A DNA stretch of 64,000 nt from Cupriavidus basilensis (GCF_000876015.1 NZ_BBQM01000007.1:1-64000); one strand, 5' to 3'. Numbered from the stretch's first letter, positions 51,633-61,071 are shown. Notes: generated from the sequence alone by a model not told the origin. Translations and numbers: made by a program.

Positions 51633-52796
51633 TTACCTGGAACCGGTCTGCGCCGCGCCGCGCGTTCGCGCCAGCGCGGCGCGCACTTCCTCGTTGTGCT
51701 CGCCCAGCAGCGGCGGCGCCATGACGTCGAGCGCGCGCTCGCCGTCGAACGACACCGGGCTGCGCACGGTCCTGAACTCGCCCAGCGTGGGATGGGTGCC
51801 CGTGACCAGCAATTGCAGGTGCCTGGCCTGCGGGTCTTCCAGCGCCTCGCTGGTGTCGTACATCGGCGCGTGCGGCACGTCCTCGGCCTGCAGCCGCTCG
51901 CACCATTGCGCGCGCGTGCGCTGGCGGAACAACTCGCCGAGCAGGTCGATCAGCGCCTGCTGGTTGGCGATGCGCTGCTCGCGCGTGGCGAAGCGCGCGT
52001 CGGTAAACAGCGCGGGCCGCTCGATCGCGTTGGCCAGCCCCTGCCAGAATTTCTCGGGCGAGGACATATGCAGCGCGATCCATTTGCCGTCCGCGCATGC
52101 CAGCACGTAGGACTGCGACACGCTGGGCCGGCTGTACGGCCCCATCACCTCGCCCGCCGCATAGTAGTGCGTGAAGGCGTCGAGGTTGAAGTGGCTCATC
52201 GCCTCCAGCATCGACACCTCGACCTTGCGGCCAACGCCGGTGCGGTTGCGCTCGTGCAGCGCGCCGAGGATGCCGTAGGCGGCGTAGAAGCCGGTCATCG
52301 CGTCGGCGATGGCGGGGCCGACCACGCGCGGGTTCTCCGGGTTGATGAGCAGGTTGAGGAAGCCGCTGGCCGCCTGCGCCACGGTGTCGTAGCTCGGTCG
52401 CGCGGCGGCCGGGCCGGTCGCGCCGAAGCCGCTGATGGCGCAGTAGATCAGGCGCGGGTTGAGCGCGCGCAGCCGTTCCTCGCCGGCGCCCAGGCGCTCG
52501 GCCGCGCCGGGGCGGAAGTTCTGGATGTAGACGTCGGCCTCGCGCACGAGGTCGTCGAACACGGCCAGGTCCTCGGCGTTCTTGGTGTTGAGCGTGATGC
52601 TGCGCTTGTTGCGGTTGTAGGTCTGGAAATGCGGGCTGTACAGGCCGCCCTTGAACGCGCGGAACGGGTCGCCCGTGTCCGGCTGCTCCAGCTTGATGAC
52701 GTCGGCGCCGAGGTCGCCCAGCAGCATGCCGGCGGCGGGCCCGGTGATGAACGTGCCTTGCTCCAGGACTTTCACGCCCTGCAGAACCTTGATCAT
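51633..52796 (-). CDS. CaiB/BaiF family CoA-transferase
   Basis: The 387-residue type III CoA-transferase shows LEQGTFITGPAAGMLLGDLGADVIKLE at the start, YNRNKRSITLN and VYIQNFRPGAAERLG. The catalytic Asp165 lies in AIADAMTG. It moves CoA between two acids. With the neighbouring lyase-like gene it could activate and split a citrate-like acid. The start at 52796 follows AAGGAGC. It is 22 bases from the Bug receptor gene, so they are cotranscribed. Confidence 0.93.
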   Translation of the reverse strand: MIKVLQGVKVLEQGTFITGPAAGMLLGDLGADVIKLEQPDTGDPFRAFKGGLYSPHFQTYNRNKRSITLNTKNAEDLAVFDDLVREADVYIQNFRPGAAERLGAGEERLRALNPRLIYCAISGFGATGPAAARPSYDTVAQAASGFLNLLINPENPRVVGPAIADAMTGFYAAYGILGALHERNRTGVGRKVEVSMLEAMSHFNLDAFTHYYAAGEVMGPYSRPSVSQSYVLACADGKWIALHMSSPEKFWQGLANAIERPALFTDARFATREQRIANQQALIDLLGELFRQRTRAQWCERLQAEDVPHAPMYDTSEALEDPQARHLQLLVTGTHPTLGEFRTVRSPVSFDGERALDVMAPPLLGEHNEEVRAALARTRGAAQTGSR

Positions 52797-52839
52797 GGAT
52801 GCTCCTTGCTCACGCTGATGTGCCGCTGCATGTGCGCGT

Positions 52840-53646
52840 TCACGCGCGCGGATCGAAACCCGCCGGCGCGGCGCCCGTGTAGACCACCTCGCGCGTGGCC
52901 TGGTACGACAGCGCGAAGCCGATCGACTGACGCAGCTCCTCGCTGAGATGGGCGATCAGCCCGCCGGTGCGCGCCAGGATCGGCACACCCTTGAGCGCGT
53001 TGAGCGGGAAGCCCACGCCGAGCAGCACGGCGGGAATCGCCGCCGAGACGTTGAGGCTCAGGTCCTTGCCGACGATGCCCGGAATCGCCGCCTCGACCGC
53101 CTCGGCGATGTCGATGTAGGTCAGGTCCGCGCCGGCCTCGCGCGCCACCGCGAACAGCGCCGCCACGCGCGGATCGCGCGCCTTGTGCAGCGGATGGCCG
53201 TAGCCGGGAATCGCGCGGCGGGCTTCGCGCCAGGCGGACACCACCGCGGCGGCGGCCTGTTCCCGCGTATCGCCGCCGGCGATGCGCGCGCGCACTTCCT
53301 CGAGCAGGTAGCCGGCGCTCTCGGACGCGCCGAGGATGACCGAGCCGCAACCGAGGATGCCCGCCGCCACCGCGCCCTGCAGCGCGTCGGGCGCGGCCGC
53401 CAGCGTCATGCGGCTGGCCTGCACGCTCGGCACCAGGCCATGCTCGGCGATGGCCACCAGCGTGGCGTCGACCACCTTGAGCGCGGCCGCGCCGGGCCGG
53501 TGGCCGGTGACGAGGAAGTAGAAGTATTCGGTGAAGCTGAGCTTGCCGATCAGGTCCTGGCACAGGTCCGCGCCGCGCACCACGATGGTCTCGGTGTTGG
53601 ACGTGCTGATGCCGGTCTGCGGGATGGTTTCCTTGCCGATCTTCAT
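52840..53646 (-). CDS. Citryl-CoA lyase-like / citrate-synthase-fold protein
   Basis: The 268-residue protein is the short citrate-synthase-fold class often named citryl-CoA lyase. H151 in GYGHPLHKARDPR matches the citrate-synthase active-site His. The family's first His position is replaced in LQGAVAAGILGCGS, and the NVD motif reads NVS (S201), so citrate-synthase chemistry is unlikely and CoA-ester cleavage is the better guess. It is first in the operon with CaiB and Bug genes, and divergent from a LysR regulator. The ATG is at 53646. Confidence 0.85.
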   Translation of the reverse strand: MKIGKETIPQTGISTSNTETIVVRGADLCQDLIGKLSFTEYFYFLVTGHRPGAAALKVVDATLVAIAEHGLVPSVQASRMTLAAAPDALQGAVAAGILGCGSVILGASESAGYLLEEVRARIAGGDTREQAAAAVVSAWREARRAIPGYGHPLHKARDPRVAALFAVAREAGADLTYIDIAEAVEAAIPGIVGKDLSLNVSAAIPAVLLGVGFPLNALKGVPILARTGGLIAHLSEELRQSIGFALSYQATREVVYTGAAPAGFDPRA

Positions 53647-53749
53647 GGTTGCGCTGTCTCCGTAGCTGGAATGGGCCGGGCGCGTGGCCGGGCCTCGTGT
53701 CGTGTATGGGCAGTCTATGGGCGGCGCGTCACAGATGGAAATGATGAAT

Positions 53750-53768
53750 ATCGATCCAAATGATCGAT
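53750..53768. promoter_or_regulatory. LysR-type operator between CCL-like and LysR genes
   Basis: ATCGATC-CAAAT-GATCGAT is a perfect 7-base inverted repeat and contains T-N11-A (T53751, A53763). It lies in the 171-base gap shared by the two divergent genes. Confidence 0.7.
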
Positions 53769-53817
53769 GGCATCTATGTAGAATGCGGCGCATGTCCCGC
53801 ACTGATGGTGGAATGCC

Positions 53818-54714
53818 GTGGAACTCCGACACCTGCGCTACTTCGAGGCGCTCGCCGAGACGCTCAATTTCACGCGCGCGGCCGAGCGCATGCACGTCAC
53901 GCAGTCGACGCTGTCGCACCAGATCCGGCAGCTGGAAGAAGAAGTGGGCCAGCCGCTGTTCGACCGCGCCGGCAAGCGCGTGTCGATCACCGAGGCCGGC
54001 GAGACGCTGCTGCTCCACATCGGCCCGGCGCTGCGGCAGGTGGACCACGCCATCCACGCCGTGCGCGGCGGCGAGGAGCCGCTGGTGGGCGAGGTCCGCA
54101 TCGGCGCCACGCACAGCTTCAACATCCAGCTCATCCCGCAGTGCGTGGCGTCGTTTCTGAACCGCTATCCGGCCGTGCGCGTCATCGTGGAGGAGCTCAG
54201 CGCCGCCGACATCACGCGGCGCATCGTCGCCGGCGAGCTGGACCTGGGCGTGTCGTACCGGCCCGAGCAGAGCGAGGCGCTATGGTTCGAGCCGCTGTAC
54301 AACGAGGAACTGAAGCTGGTGGTCGGCGAGCGCCACCCGCTGGCGGGCCGCCGGCGCGCGCGCATGGTGGAGCTGCACGGCATGCGCATGGTGCTGCTGC
54401 CGGCGTATTTCGCCACGCGGCAGCTGCTCGACGAGTGCTTTCGCGCGGCCGGGGCCGAGCCGCTGGTCATCGCCGAGCTCAACTCGATCGCGCCGATGCT
54501 GGAACTGGTGCGGCAGACCGACCTCGCCGCCGTGATCGGCGAAAGCGCCGACTCCGGCAACGAGCGCCTGCGCTTCATCCCGCTGGAAAGCCCCACGCCG
54601 CACCGCACGCCGGGCCTGCTGTGGAAGCGCGGCGCGCAGCGCGCCACGCCGGTGCGGTTCTTCGCCACCGCGGTGCGGCGCGCGGTGGCGCGGCTGGAGG
54701 GCGAGCGGGGCTGA
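53818..54714 (+). CDS. LysR-family regulator (CynR-like) of the CCL-CaiB-Bug operon
   Basis: The 298-residue regulator starts with GTG and MELRHLRYFEALAETLNFTRAA, a typical LysR helix-turn-helix. The effector domain follows from about residue 88. Its start is 171 bases from the divergent operon, with a T-N11-A palindrome in between, so it is probably the operon's activator. The inducer is unknown but presumably an organic acid. Confidence 0.94.
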   Translation: MELRHLRYFEALAETLNFTRAAERMHVTQSTLSHQIRQLEEEVGQPLFDRAGKRVSITEAGETLLLHIGPALRQVDHAIHAVRGGEEPLVGEVRIGATHSFNIQLIPQCVASFLNRYPAVRVIVEELSAADITRRIVAGELDLGVSYRPEQSEALWFEPLYNEELKLVVGERHPLAGRRRARMVELHGMRMVLLPAYFATRQLLDECFRAAGAEPLVIAELNSIAPMLELVRQTDLAAVIGESADSGNERLRFIPLESPTPHRTPGLLWKRGAQRATPVRFFATAVRRAVARLEGERG

Positions 54715-54741
54715 CGGCGCAGCCCCGGCCCGCACCCGGTC

Positions 54742-55722
54742 TCAGTCGATCTTCGCCCCACTCTGCGCGATCAGCTCGACGTCGAGCTTGCCTTCGTGCG
54801 CGGCGAACGCCTTGAACTCGGCCGGGGAGCGCGAGGGCGCGGCTTCCTCGCCGCGGCCGGCCAGCTGCTTTTGCAGCGCGGGCTCGATCAGCACCCTGGC
54901 CGAGGCGGCGAACAGGCGGTCCACGACGGCCTGCGGCGTGCCGGCCGGCGCGAACAGGCCGTACCAGTTGGAGAGGCTGTAGCCGGGCACGCCGGCTTCG
55001 GCGATGGTCGGGTAGCTCGGCATCACGGCCGAGCGCTTCGCCGAGGTGACGGCGAGCGGCACCACCTTGCCGGCATCGATCATCGGCTGCACCGAGGCCG
55101 GCGTGGCGAAGCTGACCTGCGCGTCGCCGGCGGCCACCGCCTGCGCGGACTGCGCGCCGCCCTTGTACGGGACGTGGGTCATGGTGACGCCGGCGAGCCG
55201 GGTGAAGTGCACGCCGGCGAGGTGCGTGATGACGCCGTTGCCGGACGACGAGTAGTTCAGCGAGCCCGGCTGCTGCTTCGCCTTCTGCACGAGCTCGGCG
55301 ACGTTGCGGATGCCCGCGGTCTTGCCCGCCACCAGCAGCAGCGGCGCGGTGGTCAGCTGCGTGACCGGGATGAAGTCCGCCGGCGTGTAGCGCAGCTTCT
55401 TGTACAGCGCGTTGTCGCCGCCCATCAGGCTGGCGCCGCCGATGTACAGCGTGTAGCCGTCGGGCGGCGACTTGGCGGCGAAGTCGGCGGCGATGGTGGT
55501 GCCGGCGCCCGGGCGGTTGTCGATCAGCACGGGCTGCTTCAGCTCCTTGGCGAGCGCGTCGCCGTAGATGCGCGCGATGGTGTCGGCCGCGCCGCCGGGC
55601 GGAAAGCCGATGACGATGCGCAGCGGCCGGGACGGATAGGCGTCCTGGGCCGCCGCGGTGCCGGCGACGCCGGCGATGCTGAATGCGGCGGCGGCAAGCA
55701 GCCGGCTTGTGTGGCAAAGCAT
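54742..55722 (-). CDS. Bug-family periplasmic receptor
   Basis: The 326-residue binding protein has a Sec signal (cleavage near AAAQ, about residue 26), the Bug start YPSRPLRIVIGFPPGGAADTI and the middle motif MTHVPYKGGAQSAQ. It is the last gene of the second catabolic set, convergent with the LysR gene at 53818. Its likely ligand is the acid handled by the adjacent CoA-transferase and crotonase. Confidence 0.92.
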   Translation of the reverse strand: MLCHTSRLLAAAAFSIAGVAGTAAAQDAYPSRPLRIVIGFPPGGAADTIARIYGDALAKELKQPVLIDNRPGAGTTIAADFAAKSPPDGYTLYIGGASLMGGDNALYKKLRYTPADFIPVTQLTTAPLLLVAGKTAGIRNVAELVQKAKQQPGSLNYSSSGNGVITHLAGVHFTRLAGVTMTHVPYKGGAQSAQAVAAGDAQVSFATPASVQPMIDAGKVVPLAVTSAKRSAVMPSYPTIAEAGVPGYSLSNWYGLFAPAGTPQAVVDRLFAASARVLIEPALQKQLAGRGEEAAPSRSPAEFKAFAAHEGKLDVELIAQSGAKID

Positions 55723-55863
55723 GATGTCTCCTCTTGGTTTTTTATGTCTTGCGATGCGCCGCCTCGGGCAGCGCGTACCGCGAACGCGCGGGCGGCTCGT
55801 GCCCGCGCGCGTCACCGCATGTCACCGCGCGCCGCCACGCGGGCGAACGCGCGGGCGGCACGT

Positions 55864-56697
55864 CTAGCGCCCGCGGAACGCGGGCCGCCGCTTCTCGGCA
55901 AAGGCCTGCCGCCCTTGCGCGTAGTCCTCGCTCGCCGCGGCGCCGTCGACCAGCGCCTGCACGGCGGCGTCCGTCATCGGGCCGTCGCCCGAGGCCAGGC
56001 TGTTGAGGATCGCCTTGGCGCCGCTGATCGACAGCGGCGCGTTGTCGGCCAGCACCGCGGCGGCCTGCCGGGTGCTGGCGAGGGCGTCTCCGGCGATGGC
56101 GTCGACGAGGCCGATGCGGTAGGCGTCGGCGGCGTCGAGCCGCTCGCCCGAGAACAGGATGTGCTTGGCGTTGGCCAGCCCGACCAGATGGAACAGGCGG
56201 CGCGTGCCCTTGATGCCGTAGACGATGGACAGGCGCGCCGCGGGAATCGCGAACTGCGCGGCGGGCACCGCGTGGCGGAAATCGCACGCCATCGCCACGT
56301 TGACCGCGCCGCCCATGCAGAAGCCGTTGATGGCGGCGATGGTCGGCTTCGATACCGCCTCGATGGCGTCGCAGCAGCCGTCCACGGCCTGCTCGTAGTC
56401 GGCCACCTGATGCTCGTTGGCGCGCACGGTGGCGAACTCGGCGATGTCGGCGCCGGCGCAGAAGCTGGCGCCGGTGCCGGTCAGCGCGATCACGCGCACG
56501 TCGTCGCGCGCGTCGAGTCCGGTCATGGCGCGGCCGAGCGCGCGCCACATCGCCAGCGTGAGCGAGTTGCGCTTCTCGGCGCGGTCGATGGCGACGATGG
56601 CGAGGCCGTCCTCGATCGTCAGCCGGAGGTGCGGATGGGGCCGCGGCAGCTCGGCGGCGCGCGGCGCGGCAGTTGCGGTTGCGGTTGCGGTGTGCAT
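55864..56697 (-). CDS. Enoyl-CoA hydratase-family protein lacking both catalytic Glu
   Basis: The 277-residue crotonase has a good oxyanion hole (TGTGASFCAGADI; NGFCMGGAVNVAMACD). The positions that hold catalytic glutamates in hydratases read FAIPAAR and VYGIKGT, so neither Glu is present. It may act as an isomerase, lyase or hydrolase. The first 12 residues are a Thr/Ala repeat coded by a GGTTGC tandem. It lies 17 bases after the CaiB gene in the same operon. Confidence 0.84.
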   Translation of the reverse strand: MHTATATATAAPRAAELPRPHPHLRLTIEDGLAIVAIDRAEKRNSLTLAMWRALGRAMTGLDARDDVRVIALTGTGASFCAGADIAEFATVRANEHQVADYEQAVDGCCDAIEAVSKPTIAAINGFCMGGAVNVAMACDFRHAVPAAQFAIPAARLSIVYGIKGTRRLFHLVGLANAKHILFSGERLDAADAYRIGLVDAIAGDALASTRQAAAVLADNAPLSISGAKAILNSLASGDGPMTDAAVQALVDGAAASEDYAQGRQAFAEKRRPAFRGR

Positions 56698-56714
56698 GCT
56701 GGTCTCCGTCGTCG

Positions 56715-58010
56715 TCAAAGGGCTGCCGCCTCGGCCGGCGAGGGCGCGCCGGCGGGAGCGGGCTCGCTTGCCTGGAACACCGCGCCGCTGGCCACCAGCC
56801 GCGCGATCTCCGCGTCGGAGAAATGGAAGTCGCGCAGCACCGCCGCGGTGTCCTGGCCCACGCGCGGCGGCGCGCCGGCGGCGATGTTCGTAGTGCCGTT
56901 GAACAGGATCGGCAGGCCGAGCGCGCGCGTGGTGCCGCCATCGGGCGCGTCCACGTCCACCACCATGCGCACCGCGCGCGACTGCTCGTGCTCGAGCGCC
57001 TGCCCGACGTCCTGCACCGGGCCGGCGGGAATGGCGGCGGCGTCGAAGCGCTCGAGCCAGGTGGCGAGCGTCCCGGTGGCGAGCACGGCCTCGATCAGCG
57101 TGGCGAGCGTCTTGCGGTTGGCCAGGCGCAGGTCGGGCGTGTCGAAGCGCGCGTCGTCCTTCCATTCGGGGTGGCCGAGGATGTCGGCGATGCGCTCCCA
57201 GTTGGCCTGGTTGGCGCCGCCGATGGCCACGCGCCCGTCCTGGCAGCGGTAGACCTGGTACGGCGCGATCAGCGGATGCGCGGTGCCCGACGGCTTGGGG
57301 ACGATGCCGCGCGAGAAATAGCCGGCGGCGTACCAGTAGAGCTGCTGCATCGACGCCTGCAGCAGCGAGGTGTCCACGCGCTGGCCCTTGCCGGTGCGCA
57401 GGCGGTGGATGTAGGCGGCGAGGATGCCGACCGCCGCCAGCACGCCGGCGTTGACGTCGGCGATGGAGACGCCGGGCTTGACCGGCTCGCCGCCGTCCTC
57501 GCCGGTGACGCTGATGAGGCCGCTGAACGCCTGCAGGATCAGGTCGAAGCCGCCCTTCTTGGCGAGCGGGCCCTCGCGGCCGTATCCGGTGATGGAGCAG
57601 TAGATCAGCGCCGGATTCACTTCGCGCAGCACCTCGTAGCCGAGCCCGAGGCGCTCCATCACGCCCAGCCGGAAGTTCTCGGTGAGCACGTCGGCCTGCG
57701 CCACCATGCGCAGCAGCGCGGCCTTGCCTTGCTCGGACTTGACGTTGATGCCGATCGAGCGCTTGCCGCGGTTGAGCATCATGAACGAGGGCGGCAGGCC
57801 GCTGTCGCCTTCGCGGCGGTAGTTGCGCGCGTCGTCGCCGCCCGGGAATTTCTCGACCTTGTAGACCTCGGCGCCCATGTCCGCCAGCATCAGCCCGCAG
57901 GTCGGCCCCGCCATGATCTGGGACAGCTCAAGGACCTTGACGCCCCGCAGCGGCTGCTCGAATGCCTCGCCGGCGTGGTCCGCCGCGTGCGCGTGGTTCG
58001 CTTCGTTCAT
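56715..58010 (-). CDS. CaiB/BaiF family CoA-transferase (second copy)
   Basis: The 431-residue type III CoA-transferase has VLELSQIMAGPTCGLMLADMGAEVYKVE, LNRGKRSIGINV and catalytic Asp185 in VSIADVNAG. It is distinct from the copy at 51633, only moderately similar and with a longer C-terminal region. ATG 58010 with AGGA about 10 bases upstream is preferred; an in-frame GTG lies 6 bases earlier. The order LysR-CaiB-crotonase-Bug is collinear on the minus strand. Confidence 0.92.
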   Translation of the reverse strand: MNEANHAHAADHAGEAFEQPLRGVKVLELSQIMAGPTCGLMLADMGAEVYKVEKFPGGDDARNYRREGDSGLPPSFMMLNRGKRSIGINVKSEQGKAALLRMVAQADVLTENFRLGVMERLGLGYEVLREVNPALIYCSITGYGREGPLAKKGGFDLILQAFSGLISVTGEDGGEPVKPGVSIADVNAGVLAAVGILAAYIHRLRTGKGQRVDTSLLQASMQQLYWYAAGYFSRGIVPKPSGTAHPLIAPYQVYRCQDGRVAIGGANQANWERIADILGHPEWKDDARFDTPDLRLANRKTLATLIEAVLATGTLATWLERFDAAAIPAGPVQDVGQALEHEQSRAVRMVVDVDAPDGGTTRALGLPILFNGTTNIAAGAPPRVGQDTAAVLRDFHFSDAEIARLVASGAVFQASEPAPAGAPSPAEAAAL

Positions 58011-58136
58011 CTCCACCTTCCTCGTTCATTTGCGATGGCCGGCTCGGGCACGGATGCCGGCGGCCTCTGGTACGCACCAGTATAAGAACGCCGTCGCTCG
58101 CAAAAAAATATGGAATGTGGATGGGTCAATAGGAAA

Positions 58137-59150
58137 TTACGATGGATGCGCCGACGGCGAATCCGCTGCCGGCGCATCCGCCGCCGATGAGCGCGGTGCC
58201 GGCGGACGCGCCGTCAGCGGCGAGCCCGGCAGCGCCTGCGTGCCCTTCCACGCGCCCGAGGCCAGCAGCCGGCCCACGATGGCGATCACGGTGGCGCGCA
58301 CCACCTCGGCCGCGCGGCTCAGCGGCAGCACGTCCGACACGCACAGCGAGATCTCGCGGTCCAGCCGGTAGCCGGAGATCGGCAGCGTGGCGATGCGCGT
58401 CTGGCGCGACACCTCGTCCGACAGCGCCGACCACGGCAGCACGGTCCAGCCCAGGTCCGCCGCGACCAGGCGGATCAGCATGTCGGTGGCGCTGATCTCG
58501 CTGACCAGGCGGTACTTCAGGCGCTTCTGCAGCAGCGCGGCGTCCACGCGCTGGCGGATCGTGCTCGGCGCGCTCGGCAGGATCAGCGGGCTGTCGGCGA
58601 GCTCCCGGAGCTTGAGCGCCTGCCGCTCGCCGGCGGCGGCCTGCGGCAGCACGGCGTAGAGCGCCTCGGTGAACAGCGGCGTGATCTGCGCGCCGCGCCG
58701 GGGCTGGGCGTCCACGGTGACGGCGATGTCCAGCTTGCCGGCGGCGACGAGGTCGACCAGCTCCGCGCTGGGCCGCTCCACGATCTCCAGCAGGATCGCG
58801 CCGTTGGCGAGGATCTCGCGCAGCAGCGGCTCGGCCAGCATCTTGCCGGTGCTGCCGGGAATGCCGATGGCGGTGCGGCCGGTCGGATGCAGCGCCTCCT
58901 GCGACACCGCCTGGCGCACGTCTTCCTGCTGCCGCAGCAGCGACTTGGCGTAGCCGTACAGCACTTCGCCGGGGCTGGTCAGGCGCGCGCCGTAGACGCC
59001 GCGGTCGAGCAGCCGCGTGCCGAACTCCGCCTCCAGGTTGGCGATCTGCTGGCTCAGCGCGGGCTGGGCGATGCACAGCACCTCGGAGGCGCGCGTCATG
59101 TTGCCCAGCTCGGCGATCTTGACGAAGTATTTCAACTGCTTGAATTCCAT
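58137..59150 (-). CDS. LysR-family regulator (nitrogen-assimilation-control-like)
   Basis: The 337-residue protein starts MEFKQLKYFVKIAELGNMTRA, a LysR helix-turn-helix of the Nac/CysB-like subgroup, with a standard effector domain (about 90-300) and an Ala/Ser/Pro tail of about 35 residues. It is divergent from the MHS transporter at 59352 and collinear with the CoA-transferase operon, so it may control both. An ideal TTCAAT-N11-ATTGAA site lies in the gap. Confidence 0.93.
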   Translation of the reverse strand: MEFKQLKYFVKIAELGNMTRASEVLCIAQPALSQQIANLEAEFGTRLLDRGVYGARLTSPGEVLYGYAKSLLRQQEDVRQAVSQEALHPTGRTAIGIPGSTGKMLAEPLLREILANGAILLEIVERPSAELVDLVAAGKLDIAVTVDAQPRRGAQITPLFTEALYAVLPQAAAGERQALKLRELADSPLILPSAPSTIRQRVDAALLQKRLKYRLVSEISATDMLIRLVAADLGWTVLPWSALSDEVSRQTRIATLPISGYRLDREISLCVSDVLPLSRAAEVVRATVIAIVGRLLASGAWKGTQALPGSPLTARPPAPRSSAADAPAADSPSAHPS

Positions 59151-59231
59151 CCCGCGCTTGCCCTCCCGATCCGCCGCCGCGCCCGCCGGCGGCGGGGCAT
59201 TCGATAAGAATAAGCGATGGAGCAATACCGA

Positions 59232-59268
59232 TTCAATATTTTTACTCGATTGAAGTCCTCCCTATACT
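59232..59268 (+). promoter_or_regulatory. LysR box and promoter for the MHS transporter operon
   Basis: TTCAAT-N11-ATTGAA (59232-59254) is a perfect interrupted palindrome with T-N11-A at its core. TATACT (59263-59268) follows as the -10 of the rightward operon. The LysR protein encoded 80 bases to the left is the expected ligand-dependent activator. Confidence 0.72.
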
Positions 59269-59351
59269 TGATGCCACAAAAAGGGAGCCTTGCCAAAGAG
59301 GCGACGCCCGGCGCGAGCGCGCGGCCGGCCGATATTCGACGGAGACAAACG

Positions 59352-61046
59352 ATGACTGCAAGACTGGATAGCGCCCTCGCCGCGGCGCCGCCCCTGCTCG
59401 CCCCGGGAGGCTCGCAGCGGCGCGTGATCCTGGCCTCGTCCCTCGGGACCATGTTCGAGTGGTACGACTTCTTCCTGGCCGGCTCCCTCGCGGTGCAGAT
59501 CTCTGCCAACATCTTTTCCGGCGTCAACCCGACCGCGGCGTTCATCTTCACGCTGCTGAGCTTCGCCGCGGGCTTCGCGGTGCGCCCGTTCGGCGCGCTG
59601 GTGTTCGGGCGCGTCGGCGACCTCGTCGGGCGCAAGTACACCTTCATGATGACCATCGCGCTGATGGGCGTGGCCACCTTCGCCATCGGGCTGCTGCCGG
59701 GCTACGGCAGCATCGGCATCGCCGCGCCGATCCTGTTCGTCGCCATGCGCATGCTGCAGGGCCTGGCGCTCGGCGGCGAGTACGGCGGCGCCGTGGTGTA
59801 CGTGGCCGAGCACGCGGGCAACCACGAGCGCGGCGGCAAGACCGCGTGGATCCAGGCCACCGCCGCGCTGGGCCTGCTGCTGTCGCTGGCCGTCATCCTG
59901 CCCACGCGCTATTTCCTCGGCGAGGAAAGCTTCACGGCGTGGGGCTGGCGCGTGCCGTTCCTGGTCTCGCTGCTGCTGTTGCTGGTGTCGCTGCGCATCC
60001 GCATGAAGCTGCACGAGTCGCCGGAGTTCGAGCACATGAAGCGCGAAGGCACCACCTCCAAGGCGCCGATCTCCGAGGCGTTCGGGCAGTGGCGCAACCT
60101 GCGACTGGTGCTGCTGGCGCTGTTCGGCATCGTCATGGGGCAGGCGGTGGTCTGGTACGCCAGCCAGTTCTACACCATGTTCTTCCTCACCCAGACGCTG
60201 AAGGTGGACGGCGGCACCGCCAACCTGCTCATCATCGTCGCCACCATCGTGACCACGCCGTTCTACGTGATCTTCGGCAAGCTGTCGGACCACATCGGGC
60301 GCAAGCCGGTGTTCCTGGCCGGCTGCCTGCTGGCGGCGCTGTTCTTCTTCCCGCTGTTCAAGGCGCTGACCCACTACGCCAACCCGGCGCTGGAGCGCTC
60401 GCAGCAGTCGGCGCCGATCGCGGTGCAGGCCGACCCGGCGCAATGCAGCTTCCAGTTCAACCCGGCCGGCACCTCGGAGTTCAAGAGCTCGTGCGACATC
60501 GCCCGCGCCGCCATCGCCAAGGCCGGGCTCAACTACATGTCCGAGACGCTGCCGGCCGGGCAGCCCGCGCGCATCGTGGTGGGCCGCACCACCATCGAGA
60601 GCTTCGAGGGCGGCGGCCCGGACGCCGCGGCCCGCACCAAGGCGCTCAACGCCGCGGTCGGCGCGGCGCTCAGCGCGAACGGCTACCACGTCGGCCCGGC
60701 CGACCCGGCCCAGATCAACAAGCCGATGACGGTGCTGGTGCTGATCACGCTGATGCTGTTCGGCACCATGACCTACGGGCCGATCGCGGCGATGCTGGTG
60801 GAGCTGTTCCCGTCGCGCATCCGCTACACCGCGATGTCGCTGCCGTACCACATCGGCATCGGCTGGTTCGGCGGCTTCCTGCCGGCCACCACCTTCGCGA
60901 TTTCCGCCGCGGTCGGCGACATCTACGCGGGCCTCTGGTACCCGGTTGCGCTGGCCGTGGCATGCTTCGTCATCTGCGCGGTGTTCGTGCGGGAAAGCAA
61001 GGGTGTCAACATCTATTCGGCGGGCGAGCAGCGCGCGGCGCGCTGA
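59352..61046 (+). CDS. MHS-family MFS permease with a large extracytoplasmic insertion
   Basis: The 564-residue carrier has the metabolite:H+ symporter signature (SLGTMFEWYDFFLAGSLA, GRVGDLVGRKYTF and LQGLALGGEYGGA). About 120 hydrophilic residues (337-455) are inserted between two helices of the second half. The insert has two Cys in QCSFQFNPAG and SSCDIA and so probably lies in the periplasm. It heads an operon with a hydrolase, a dehydrogenase pair and a thioesterase, and likely imports their substrate. GGAGACAAACG precedes the ATG. Confidence 0.91.
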   Translation: MTARLDSALAAAPPLLAPGGSQRRVILASSLGTMFEWYDFFLAGSLAVQISANIFSGVNPTAAFIFTLLSFAAGFAVRPFGALVFGRVGDLVGRKYTFMMTIALMGVATFAIGLLPGYGSIGIAAPILFVAMRMLQGLALGGEYGGAVVYVAEHAGNHERGGKTAWIQATAALGLLLSLAVILPTRYFLGEESFTAWGWRVPFLVSLLLLLVSLRIRMKLHESPEFEHMKREGTTSKAPISEAFGQWRNLRLVLLALFGIVMGQAVVWYASQFYTMFFLTQTLKVDGGTANLLIIVATIVTTPFYVIFGKLSDHIGRKPVFLAGCLLAALFFFPLFKALTHYANPALERSQQSAPIAVQADPAQCSFQFNPAGTSEFKSSCDIARAAIAKAGLNYMSETLPAGQPARIVVGRTTIESFEGGGPDAAARTKALNAAVGAALSANGYHVGPADPAQINKPMTVLVLITLMLFGTMTYGPIAAMLVELFPSRIRYTAMSLPYHIGIGWFGGFLPATTFAISAAVGDIYAGLWYPVALAVACFVICAVFVRESKGVNIYSAGEQRAAR

Positions 61047-61071
61047 CGCCGGCCCTTACATCGAGGCCATC

